From Dolomedes plantarius (Eukaryota > Arthropoda > Arachnida > Araneae > Dolomedidae), in contig OU015492.1 in assembly GCA_907164885.2 (NCBI GenBank), forward strand, positions 196,726,460 to 196,790,459: DNA of 64,000 nucleotides, read 5' to 3'. The position numbers and the translations under genes were made by a program. The notes beneath the pieces were generated by a model. The model saw nothing but the letters and a program-made list of their open reading frames with translations. It searched no databases and was not told where the DNA came from. Position 1 is the first letter of the stretch. The number at the start of each line of letters is the position of its first letter. Positions 44,565 to 54,352 of this stretch are shown piece by piece.

Positions 44565-45060
44565 TAAGTGTGAAAAAAATTAGGAAGATGTTTCTGACAG
44601 ATTTTTATTGTCAAATGTCAAAAAGTATATTACACTTCTTTTCTACGCAGTCCCAATATTTATTGAGGCACTTCTCGTATCATGAGACTAGCTTTTGTAA
44701 TCCTTCATCGAAGAAACTCACTGTCAACCTATTCTGCTTCTTCTTCACAACGTCTTTTGATTCTTGATCACTCTGTAGACCGGACAAAAATCTCTTCAGG
44801 TGGAGAAATAAATTGTAATCGCTAGGAGCTAGTTCAGGACTATACTGTGTATTTTTTTAAATTTCCTATCTAAACTATTCAAGCAATGCTCGTGTACGGA
44901 CGGCGACTGTGCTTTGTCATGCAAGAGACAAACTGCAGCAGACAGTAACCAACGCCGTCGAATGTGAATTGCTCGGCGCAGCTTCTTAAGAGTTTCATAG
45001 TAGGATTCAACATTTATGGTCACTCCTTGATAACCGTACCTTACCATTTATGGTCATACA
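44565..45060 (-). pseudogene. Mariner (DD34D) transposase remnant
   Basis: The minus-strand frame 45047-44829 carries GVTINVESYYETLKKLRRAI followed by LLHDKAQSP, which matches the mariner block '...INSEVYCETLRRLR...LLHDNARPH'. After a frame change, SPELAPSDYNLFLHLKRFLSG and FFDEGLQKLVSWYEKCLNKY continue the C-terminal part with the third aspartate (APSD). The second catalytic block reads HDKA rather than HDNA. The N-terminal third was not found, and the element ends are not clear. Confidence 0.75.
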
Positions 45061-45309
45061 ACACGAACATTTTTTGCGTTCAAAAATCTTATCACTAACC
45101 GCACTTCACAGCTGGCGGGATTTTCGATTTTACTGTTCACTATAAACTAACACAGTAAAGCGAGAAAACTTTATAAGACAATATAATTTACACCAAATAA
45201 AGCACCAGACGTTCAGGAACAAACTGATGGCAACGTCGTTACAATCACGTGACCTTCTCGGGATCTATGCGCAATCGGTTCTTACTTTCTGGATGCGCTA
45301 ATAGATATT

Positions 45310-45385
45310 TTTGAGTAACACGCATTTTTGTGTAATTTTTGTGTAACACGCCTTTTTGTGTAACATTTTTGTGTAACACGCCGAT
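45310..45385. repeat. Short repeat TTTTTGTGTAACACGC
   Basis: Three to four imperfect units of TGAGTAACACGCATTTTTGT / TTTTGTGTAACACGCC in direct order. Confidence 0.7.
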
Positions 45386-46229
45386 TAAAATGTCATGGTA
45401 AAGGATGTAAAAACTCGTATTGATCAGCAAACTGTCAGAATATTTTTTCACACGTAAATAACAATTTTTTAACTGAAAGTTAATGAAATTGATTTCAGAG
45501 CTTGTACTTAAACTTTTATCTTGATAAATAATACATTACATGGTATTGTGTTACAATATTTTGTTTCTATCCAGTTTTAATTTTTTAAGCTGGTTGAGTT
45601 CTGAGAGAAATCGAGAATTGAACTAAATATGTTTTTGCAGATGTTGATACATGATAACGATAAATAATCTTTTGGCACATAAACTTTACTTATTTGAGGT
45701 GGTAATACCATCTGATGTTAGATTTATAGTAGCTAAGACCATTACTTGACATTATGAATCGGTAAAATTCTAACCGTTTTTTGTTGCACTAAGCAAATTT
45801 GGGTGTAGTTCTTACGTCTTCTACTCCAAATATGTGTTTCAGCACAAAACATTTAAAAGACCTCAAGTAATTAATTAAGCAGAAAAGACGAAAAGTTTAC
45901 GCTGTGATTGAATGTTGAACCTCAACTTTCTTAACCGACAGAATAGGTACATTTTCCAAGACGTACTGTGATTGCATTCGATACGATCCTCCAATTACTG
46001 ATAGACACAATTGTTATTGAAAATTTTAACATGAATATAAAATGTGGAAAGTATTTTCTCCCAAGTCTACAACGTGTATTAGTAACAATCTATTCTATAT
46101 TATTTCATAACATTCAAAAGCAAGTGCTAATAACGAGAGATAATTGACAGAAAAACAATAATGAAGCGTCAGACGAGCATCGGGGAATGCGGATCTATAA
46201 ACCAAACTGTAACTGATAAATCTTTTGAA
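45386..46229. other. Unassigned AT-rich DNA
   Basis: Nothing recognised between the short repeat and the microsatellite. Confidence 0.5.
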
Positions 46230-46395
<166 letters not shown>

Positions 46396-47608
46396 CACTC
46401 ATGGACAAAAAAATTAGCGCACCAAGAAGGAGTCGTCAAAATGAAACGAAATTTTACATACGTAATGACTACTTTGATATAAGTAAATGATAAGAAAATA
46501 AAAAAAAAGGATAATTTATTTCAGAGAAAAAGGCAAAAGAACGGAGGAGTTAATACTCCGTTGGACCCCCCTCTAGCGCGAATGCACGATGCGATACGAT
46601 CGGGCATTGAGTCATACAAGTTCTGTATGATGTCTTGAGACATTTCGTTCCATATTTGCTGTAACCTTGCCTCTAGTTCGTTCAAACTCGTGGGATGCCC
46701 AGCTCGTCGTCCCGAATGATCCCAGATATGCTCGATTGAAGACAAATCTGGGGATCGGGCAGGCCAAGGAAGGGTAGTAACAGTGCGGAGAGAGTCTTGT
46801 GACACCCTTGCCGTAGGAGGCCGAGCATTGTCTTGTTGAAAAATGGCTCCTGGGAGCCGTTGCATGAGTGGCAACACATGTGGTTGCAGGACTTCATGAA
46901 CATACCGCTGGGCTGTCATGGTGCCACAGAACAATACTAGGGGTGACCGTGTATTGTAGGCAATGGCACCCCATACCATCACACCAGCTGTGGGAGCGAT
47001 GTGTCGCTGTACAGCAAAGGCAGGATTGAGGCGTTCACTACGGGCTCTCCACACACGAACACGATTGTCATCATTGCCGAGATTGAATCTGGATTCGTCG
47101 CTAAACACGACCTGGTTCCATTTCGCTGCAGTCCAGTTTCCTCGTGCGCGGCAAAACTCCAAACGGAGGCGTCGATGGGTGGGCGTCAAGGGCAGCACAC
47201 GTGATGGGCGCCGCGATACCAACTGTCCTTCAGCCAGGCGCCTTCGTATGGTTCGAGAAGACACAGAGGCCCCTAGTGAAGGTGCTACCTGTGCCTGGAT
47301 GGCGGCCGATGAAGCAGTTGGCTGTACGCGTGCATTTCTTACGATGTGGCGGTCTTCTCGACGACTGGTCTGTCGAGGGCGTCCTGAGCCTGGTCTTCGT
47401 GTACATGACATCTCTCGGGTCCACTGGTCCCAACACCTCCTCACAACACAATCAGAGTGGCCTAATTGACGAGCTACTCGCCTAGCTGACCACCCACCCA
47501 AGTAACACACACCGTTGGCCCAACCGCATATTTTCGTGGCATCGTTGGGGAATGGTTGCCGTTGGCAGAAATTCCAGAAATTCAGATGGGCCAACTGCAA
47601 ATGAAAAC

Positions 47609-47831
47609 GGTTGGGCCAACGGTTGCAAAATATGGTTGGCCCAACTGCAAATGGAAGCGGTTGGGCCAACGGTTACAAAATGTGGTTGGCCCAACTGCAA
47701 ATGGATGCGGTTGGGCCAACGGTTGCAAAACATGGTTGGCCCAACTGCAAATGGAAGCGGTTGGGCCAACGGTTACAAAATATGGTTGGCCCAACTGCAA
47801 ATTAAAGCTGTTGGGCCAACAGTTACAGAAT
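47609..47831. repeat. Left subterminal array, 50-bp units
   Basis: Units begin at 47609, 47659, 47709, 47759 and 47809 (partial). Each has GGTTGGGCCAACGGTT, then ACAAAAT-like spacer, GGTTGGCCCAACTGCAAATG. Each unit thus carries the word once in each orientation. Looser copies extend out to the terminus. As 50 is not a multiple of three, repetitive frames open in several phases; these are artefacts. The likely role is transposase binding. Confidence 0.9.
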
Positions 47832-48798
47832 GCATTATTCACTACGACAGAAACTGGTTTGTCGAAATGTTTGCACGTGTGGAGAAGAAATGAACGGTAA
47901 AAAGAAATGGATGTCGGCCATTCCATGTTCCACGTGATTGTAATATTACGAAGAATTCCAGAGTAAGTATATTATTTTATTAGTAATATACTTTTATTTA
48001 GTAAACAAAATGATGTACTTGGCTAATTAGTAGCATCAAGTAGTTTTCTAAAATGCATATCAAAATGAAGCGTAACTTGGTAAATTTAAGTAAAATGATT
48101 TGTTAAACTTCTATAAAAACAGCCAAAGCTTTCCTCAAATAATACATTTAACTACTGTAATTGTATTTGCTGTTTCTCTATTTTTAGAACACAATAAGTA
48201 ATCTGTATATTTATAATCCTTTATAGAATGGTTGTATTTAAACTTTTTGAAATCATGGATGTGTTTATGTTATTTATTTTAAATGGTTGAGTTACTTTAG
48301 TTAATCGGATCGTTCAGAAAGTTTTAAATTGAATAGTTGATCAAATTTGGTGTTTACTGATGATTCTTACCTTGTACTTTCAGTAAGATTATTTCTAACT
48401 AGAGTATTTATAATAAAAACATTATGGTAAACTTTTATTTATGCTCAAATATCTGTTATTAAAGTTTACTGAACATTTTATATAAGAAGTTGAACATTTA
48501 TTCTGAGTGTATTTAAGTTGTTTATAAGTTTATATCTCACAGTTTACTTCATAAATTTAGAAAACCTACTCTATTAAATCGTCAAATTTATAAAGAAGCG
48601 TCAGTTAATCACTAGCTTATGAATACAAGGATAAAATAGAATTAGCTGTCTGCTTTGGTGAAATTTCGGTAATTTTTCTCTCCTTACTATCAACTTAGCA
48701 ATTGTATTTTATTTCAGTTTAAAATAATTGTCTGTCTCAGACTCGAACAGGTATTTGATGTTAAATATTTTGTTTGAAAGTAAAATATCAATACAAAG

Positions 48799-49079
48799 TA
48801 TTTATGAAATATGCAGATCAATCATTAAAATAATTCATTTGTCTTTAACATTTGATTATCTGCTAGTTATTGTAATATTTACATTTTAAGCAATTTTTGA
48901 CAATATACTTAATAAAGTTTGTACATAATATTAAAGACTATTTATGAAGTAAGCTGATCACTCATTAAAATAATTTACTTGTCTTTAAAATTTGATTAGC
49001 TGCTACTTATTATAATATTTACTTTTTTAGCAATATTTTTAACAATATATATTATAAAGTTTGTACATAATATTAAAGA
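48799..49079. repeat. 140-bp tandem duplication inside the 4.9-kb element
   Basis: TTTATGAAATATGCAGATCA...GTACATAATATTAAAGAC occurs twice head to tail with about 10 percent difference. Non-coding. Confidence 0.8.
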
Positions 49080-50617
49080 CTGTATTTTGACAATCCCATG
49101 GTATATGACTTATTTTTCTATTTTTAGCTGTCTATAAGATCATGTATTCAAGGAACTGGTATGCAGAATTGAAAATTCTGGAAATTTTTATTTGACTGCC
49201 AGTCCTGATCTCATTAGTACCATAGATGAAAGAACTGGAAGTGTGGTTATCATCTTATGAATGATTGAATCTAGGTAAAAACTTGCTTTGAATTCTTGGC
49301 CTATTTGTATAAACTGAAGTCTTGTTCCTCACTCTTTTTTATTTTCCCTTGTTTCCTACCAGTATTATTTGATTCACTTTATTAAATATGTATTTTTAAA
49401 TCATTATGTTAATGTGTTTTAAATTTTTAGTTATATCTAATTAGTACAGTATTTTATGCAGTAGTTTATGCAGCCTCGTGCTTAGTGAGTATCTAAAGCC
49501 AGATTTAAACATCTCGCTGAGCATGTACAGAAAACAATTTTAGATTATAAATTATCGCTAATTAATAGAGATTATAGTTACAAAAACCATATTTGACACA
49601 TCTATAGATTAAAATCTTTTTTTTTTAAGACCAAAAGGAAATAAATTGATGCAGTAGTTTTCTCTCCCAGACAGCCCAAAGAATCGGTCTGGCTTAGCAA
49701 CTTAAATATATAGATACTGTGATGTTCAGTAGATAGAAAGGCATTAGTAGGTTTGATATTTTGTACAAACATTTGTAATTTTTTTTTATATTCGTGGAGT
49801 TATAAATATTGTCTAAAATTATTAAAGTGTTGGTTTTTTTAAAGATATTGTGCTAATAAAAAGCTTTGTGTTGACAAACATACATTTACAAACTGTTGGG
49901 CTTTTGATGCTACAGAATTAATTTGACTTTTACTGAGAAAATATTGTTTACTGTGTGGTTAAGAGAAGGAAAATTTCACCTTAATTTTTTCAATGTTGTA
50001 TTGGTAAAATGTATGTGGAAATTAATCTTATCTATCATATACTACAATGTCTTATTTTTCTAATTTTAATTTGGTTCAAATATTTCAAATTATTCTTTAA
50101 TTTTCTGCTCTGTTAATTTATGAAAATAAACTTTGCTAAATACATACAAGCAGTTTAAGATGATTAGTTCCTATAATGTAAAGAAATTTCTGCCAATAGC
50201 TCTTGATATTTTAATTTTTCATGTCTAAATTTTAAGTAAGTTTTCAGAGAGTTGATATATTCATGTAAATAAATATGTACTAAAATTATTAAAGATCTGT
50301 GCAGTGTCTAATTTGCCTCTGATGTTAATTTAGTTTGCATATTTGAAATTGTTGTTTTATTTTGTACTTTGATAATTTAGCAAATAAATAAACCTTTACT
50401 GATACATACCTGAAGTAATAGTTAAGACAAGTTCATGCAACATGAAGAAATTTTTGATTATGAAGTAAATGCTAGGGTTAGATTTCATAATAAGTTAACT
50501 TGTTTCTAAAAAATTAAAAAAACTAACTTAATCAGGCATTTTTGTTTGACTGTTTGGTGCATATATAGCTATTTTTCTTTTGACTCATTTACTGTACTAA
50601 TTTATTTTTATATTAAC

Positions 50618-50748
50618 AGCTTCTGTCGGACTGGCTTACCAGGGAGAAGTCATAACGGAAAAATTTGTTGAAGACTTAATAAAGGGATTTTTCCATTTTT
50701 CGAAAGACAGAGAAGGAGGGAGAGATAAAAGAACTGTGTATTTCTGAC
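50618..50748 (+). CDS. Possible terminal exon in the 4.9-kb element
   Basis: After TTTATATTAACAG, a plausible splice acceptor, the plus strand is open for about 41 codons (SVGLAYQGEVITEKFVEDLI, then KGFFHFSKDREGGRDKRTVYF) and ends with TGA. AATAAA follows within about 40 bp. Composition and polyadenylation signal fit a last coding exon. Possible upstream parts are a donor AGA/GTAAGTAT near 47961 and an exon-like block at 49126-49273 with TTTTTAG/ and TCTAG/GTAAAA edges, although that block has stops in all frames. I do not recognise the peptide. Confidence 0.35.
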
Positions 50749-50975
50749 AATGTAAAATTAAATTTTATTAAATTTTTTGTTAAAATAAAAAAAATTGATG
50801 AAAAGTTGTGTTTTATTAAAATTACTATAACATGCTTTATTAAGATGCTGTTTTAAAATATTAAACAAAGTAAGTATAAAATTGATATAAAAGTTTTATG
50901 GAAAGTTTTAAAAAAGTCAGACCTCAGTTGTATATATTGTATCAGACCTGAAGACAAATCGGAAGATAAAGTGTT

Positions 50976-50978
<3 letters not shown>

Positions 50979-51036
<58 letters not shown>
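50979..51036. repeat. (TA)n microsatellite
   Basis: Simple TA repeat within the 4.9-kb element. Confidence 0.95.
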
Positions 51037-51037
<1 letters not shown>

Positions 51038-51477
51038 GGAAAAAATATTTATATAAAGGTAATCTTACAAAAAGTATTTGTCATATTAACTCAGCATGAG
51101 TGTGAAATTTGACACCAGTTGATTATAATGGAAAGGTGTTTATTTTAAAAAAATTATATATGTAGTAAAGTGACTGATTAAAAACAACAGGTAGCATTGA
51201 TATTATAAATTGTATATATATATATAGTGACATGAGATTTATAATATCACTAAGGATATAATCTATAAGATTTATTCTCTTTAAAAAGATATAAAGTGTT
51301 TAAAACAAAACACTTTATATAAACAATGTCAAGCAAAATATAAACTGTTAAAAATAACATTAAAATTAAAATGTATTGTTGCTTTTTGTACATTTTAATA
51401 TTTAACTATGGAAACTTTTTGATTTCATAAAAGAGTGAATTTTGCAGTCTTCAGACTACTTTTTGCGGAAAAGAGTT

Positions 51478-51952
51478 ATACATTTTTCAACCCAGCCAAC
51501 AACTCTTTGTTCATTGGGCCAATTTTCAAACTATTCAAGGGTCAATAGTTTGACATTTTGCTAATTTTCAGCAGACCGTTTACAATGGGGATTTCCCTTT
51601 TTGTATATTCAAAAAAAGCATTTTTGAATACACTATTTTTATATAAATATACTTTAATATCCTATTTCATATATTCAAAATAGAATTTCGAATATACTAT
51701 TTTTATATAAATATACTTTAATATCCTATTTTATATATTCAAAATAGAATTTCGAATATACTATTTTTATATAAATTATTTGTGGCTAAATACTAGAACT
51801 TAATAAACTGTTTAAAAAGAGGAAATCCTCTTTGTAAACGATCTGCTGAAAAATAGCAAAATGTCAAAACTATTGACCCTTGGATAGTTTGACTGTTGGC
51901 CTGATGAACAAAGAGTTGCTGGCTGGGTTGAAAAATGCATAATAGCCCTAAA
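51478..51952. mobile_element. Fold-back element inside the 4.9-kb element
   Basis: The left arm (51478-51598) and right arm (51827-51952) are reverse complements with few changes, opening CATTTTTCAACCCAGCCAAC and sharing CAACTCTTTGTTCAT and AGGGTCAATAGTTT. Between the arms is a 64-bp tandem repeat of about 2.7 units (51606-51780; TTCAAAATAGAATTTCGAAT). Non-coding. Confidence 0.82.
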
Positions 51953-51987
51953 TAAATTTAATGTAGGCTTACCTACAAAGTTGACTG

Positions 51988-52395
51988 TTGGGCCAACTGA
52001 ATGCCTGCTGTTGACCAACCTCGTGCCAACGGCCAAATCATTTAAATCCAACCGTTGGGCCAACAGAACGCCAACCGTTTCCCTACAAATCAAACCGTTG
52101 GGCCAACAGAACGCCAACCGTTTCCCTACAAATCAACCGTTGGGCCAACAGAACGCCAACCGTTTCCCTACAAATCCACCGTTGGGCCAACAGAACGCCA
52201 ACCGTTTCCCTACAAATCCCACCGTTGGGCCAACAGAAAGCCAACGGCCAAATCCTGTAAATCCAATGGTTGGGCCAACTGAATGCCAACCATCGAGCCA
52301 ACTGAACGCCAACCGTTGGGCCAACCTCGCGCCAACGGCCAAAAACCACCGTTGGCCAACCATGCCCGAAAGTGGTTGGCCAACGACTTGCCAAC
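51988..52395. repeat. Right subterminal array, 42/43-bp units
   Basis: Regular units begin at 52052, 52095, 52137, 52179 and 52222, each CCGTTGGGCCAACAGAACGC then CAACCGTTTCCCTACAAATC. Degenerate GTTGGGCCAAC words continue on both sides to 52395. The spacer sequence differs from the left array while the palindromic core is shared, so the core rather than the spacer appears conserved. Confidence 0.9.
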
Positions 52396-52729
52396 GGTTT
52401 TGTGTTACTTGGGCAGCTTCCATCATCCCGACGATTCTCCCCCCCTCAAACTGCGACAACTGCTTATATTGTCTTCGAACACGGCGTAATGGCATGTCTA
52501 TCTCAGCTCTTCCTTTGTAAATGATTCAGCACACTCAAACAAGCTTTGGTTACCTGTTTTATACTCCACAGAGTACGATGTTCAACGCCCTCTACCGGCA
52601 ATACGTAATGCGCAATCACGCTGCATTTCTAATCATTTGCATATCTCCCCGACATGTACCTTCATTGCAAGTTTCGTTACGATCGCGCAATTATTTCTTG
52701 GTGCGCTAATTTTTTTGTCCATGAGTGTG

Positions 52730-52825
<96 letters not shown>
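52730..52825. repeat. (TA)n microsatellite between two Tc1 elements
   Basis: A TA tract separating the family X and family B elements. Both inserted at TA in what was probably one long microsatellite. Confidence 0.95.
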
Positions 52826-52828
<3 letters not shown>

Positions 52829-54234
52829 TGCTGGCCACTGTAAATGCAACACCCTGAAGGAAACATGCAAATAACATGAAATATACAACATGCATTAGCG
52901 GAGGTGAGATATGCAAATGATTAGAATTTCAGCGCAGACGCACATCACGCGCACCTGTGACGCCACTTCAAAGCGCTATTTAAGGCTTGGAGATTTCGAC
53001 GATTTCAAGTTCGGCAATTGTGTTTTTCTTGTGGTTTTTTCAAAAAAACGATCAATTATGCCTCGTCGAAAACAGCGATCATCTTTTGATCAAGTATCCG
53101 AGTTCGACAGAGAAAGGATAGTGGCCTGCCGAGATTGTGGATTATCTTTCAGGGAAATCGGTAGTCGTGTTGGACGAAACCAAACAACTGTAATGCGGAT
53201 ATGTGATCGTTGGATGCAGGAGGGTACGACGGACCGGCGTGTTCGAACGCATCCACCTCAGCGCACCACTTCACGTGATGACAGGCAAATTGTGCGCATG
53301 ACCGTGACGGATCGCTCAGTCACATCCTGAACCATAGCACAGCACATGCAGTCTGTAACGCATCATCCAGTGTCTGCGCGTACCATTCAGCGCCGTTTAC
53401 AGCAGAGTGGTCTGTCCGCAAGACGTCCATTGCTTTGTCTACCCTTAACGCAGAACCACAGACGTCTCCGCCGCCAATGATGCGATGACAGAAGGATGTG
53501 GACGGCAGAATGGAATGAGATTGTCTTTACTGACGAGTCACGCTTCTGTCTGCAATACCACGATGGTCGCATTCGAGTCTGGAGACACCGTGAAGAGAGG
53601 ATGCTGAACAGCTGCGTTATGCACCGCCACACTGGTCCTGCATCGGGTATTATGGTATGGGGCGGTATTGGATATCACTCTCGCACACCTCTAGTACGCA
53701 TTGCCCGTACTTTAAACAGCCAGCGCTACATCTCCGAGGTTTTGGAGCCAGTTGTCCTTCCTTACCTTCAGGGCTTGCCCACAGCCATATTTCAACAGAA
53801 TAATGCGCGACCACACGTGGCACGCATTGTCCAACGGTTCTTCGTCAATCGCCAGATTGAATTGCCTCCCTGGCCGCCTCGCTCTCCGGATCTTTCGCCG
53901 ATAGAAAACATGTGGTCCATGGTTGCTCTATGATTGACCCAGATTCCATCCCCAGCTGCCACAGCAGATCAACTTTGGCAACGTGTGGAAGGTGCTTGGT
54001 CTGCTGTACCCCAAGAACTCATCCAAAGTCTCTTTGAATAAATGCCGAGGCGTGTGGCAGCGGTTGTCTCCAACAATGGCGGCTACTCTGGCTACTGATT
54101 TTGGCAGGAAACACAATTCACAGAAGTCTATAAATTTAATCATTTGATACTTGGTCAACATGTTATCTACAAAATAAATTTTGTTGTGATATCTCTTGTC
54201 TTTCTTGGTGTTGCAATTTGGGTGGCCAGCAGTG
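52826..54234 (+). mobile_element. Tc1 element, family B, copy 2
   Basis: Termini are CACTGCTGGCCACTGTAAAT (left) and CCACCCAAATTGCAACACC-type text (reverse complement, right) ending GGCCAGCAGTG, with TA on each side. 1409 bp, nearly the same length as copy 1 and in the opposite orientation. Confidence 0.95.
53058..54098 (+). pseudogene. Tc1 DD34E transposase, four nonsense codons and D-to-N
   Basis: A single 346-codon frame from MPRRKQRSSFDQ to NNGGYSGY with no indels, but with stops at 53328, 53478, 53931 and 54039. By comparison with the 22284 copy, the stop at 53931 is CGA to TGA and that at 54039 is TCA to TAA. The stop at 53478 replaces a tryptophan codon (TGG to TGA). The stop at 53328 probably replaces an arginine CGA, but that position lies at the frameshift in the other copy. 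The second catalytic aspartate is replaced: FQQNNARPH here, FQQDNARAH there. The HTH, the TDESRF block and SPIENMW remain. Dead enzyme, with decay by point mutation only. Confidence 0.92.
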
Positions 54235-54283
54235 TATATATATACATACATATATGTATATACATACATATATACATACATAT

Positions 54284-54332
<49 letters not shown>

Positions 54333-54352
54333 TAGATAGATAGATAGATATT
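54235..54352. repeat. (TA)/(CATA)/(GA)/(GATA) microsatellite
   Basis: A compound simple repeat right of Tc1 copy 2, with CATACATA blocks like those at 46340-46395, then GA and GATA runs. Confidence 0.95.

Larger units (their letters stand above)
47497..52413. mobile_element. 4917-bp unclassified DNA transposon with palindromic subterminal arrays
   Basis: The ends are CCCAAGTAACACACACCGTT (left) and the reverse complement of CCCAAGTAACACAAAACCGT (right). The dinucleotide CA flanks both sides (47495-47496, 52414-52415), a 2-bp target duplication confirmed by the restored host frame. Inside each end is an array of GTTGGGCCAAC/GTTGGCCAAC words. The core (47.9-51.4 kb) is AT-rich with no frame above 60 codons, so it is probably non-autonomous or has a decayed, intron-rich gene. 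The TSD is not TA, TTAA or 8 bp, which argues against Tc1/mariner, piggyBac and hAT. CACTA/CMC-like elements share short TSDs and subterminal repeats, but these ends lack CACTA. Confidence 0.88.
46521..52495 (-). pseudogene. Tc1 family X transposase, split by an insertion
   Basis: The true start is MPLRRVRRQYKQLSQFEGGR at 52495. Codon 27 ends at 52415, and the insertion follows. The gene resumes at 47494 with WSARRVARQLGHSDCVVRR and runs open to a stop at 46521. Deleting the insert plus one CA gives a continuous frame of about 351 codons. It contains an HTH, arginine-rich GRPRQTSRRE, D in VFSDESRF, D in FQQDNARPP and E in SSIEHIWD. Only 32 residues separate the last two. The usual histidine after NARP is proline. 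On the 47.5-kb side, the 59 codons before WSARR are translated insert repeats, not transposase. Confidence 0.92.
46396..52729 (-). mobile_element. Tc1 element, family X, carrying a 4.9-kb nested insert
   Basis: The two ends, more than 6 kb apart, are inverted: CACTCATGGACAAAAAAATT then AGCGCACCAAGAA at 46396, and the exact reverse complement ending at 52727 (two extra bases, TG, precede the outer TA). At least 33 bp match perfectly. Without the insert at 47497-52413 the element would be about 1.42 kb, a normal Tc1 size. The transposase is on the minus strand. It sits in a TA microsatellite whose other half continues at 52730. Confidence 0.93.

Noticed and set aside
46963..47485. Plus-strand frames of 113-168 codons
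   Set aside because: They lie antisense to the conserved Tc1 catalytic domain, which has recognisable motifs on the minus strand.
47498..47669. The N-terminal 59 codons of the 382-codon minus-strand frame ending at 46521
   Set aside because: They translate the insert's repeats. The genuine transposase start lies on the other side of the insertion at 52495.
47609..47831. Regular 50-bp repeats that superficially resemble a CRISPR array
   Set aside because: There are no unique spacers, the units are nearly identical throughout, there are no cas genes, and the context is eukaryotic transposon DNA.
47482..47926. Several 64-114-codon frames on both strands with repeated VGPT/NRWPN or LGQRLQN motifs
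   Set aside because: They are translations of the 50-bp subterminal repeat of the 4.9-kb element in different phases. Both strands and several frames are open, which reflects the repeat and not a protein.
51812..52520. Frames with repeated GPTERQPFPYKS or CWPNG motifs
   Set aside because: They are translations of the right subterminal array and are discarded for the same reason. Only the 27 codons starting at 52495 on the minus strand belong to a real (Tc1) protein.
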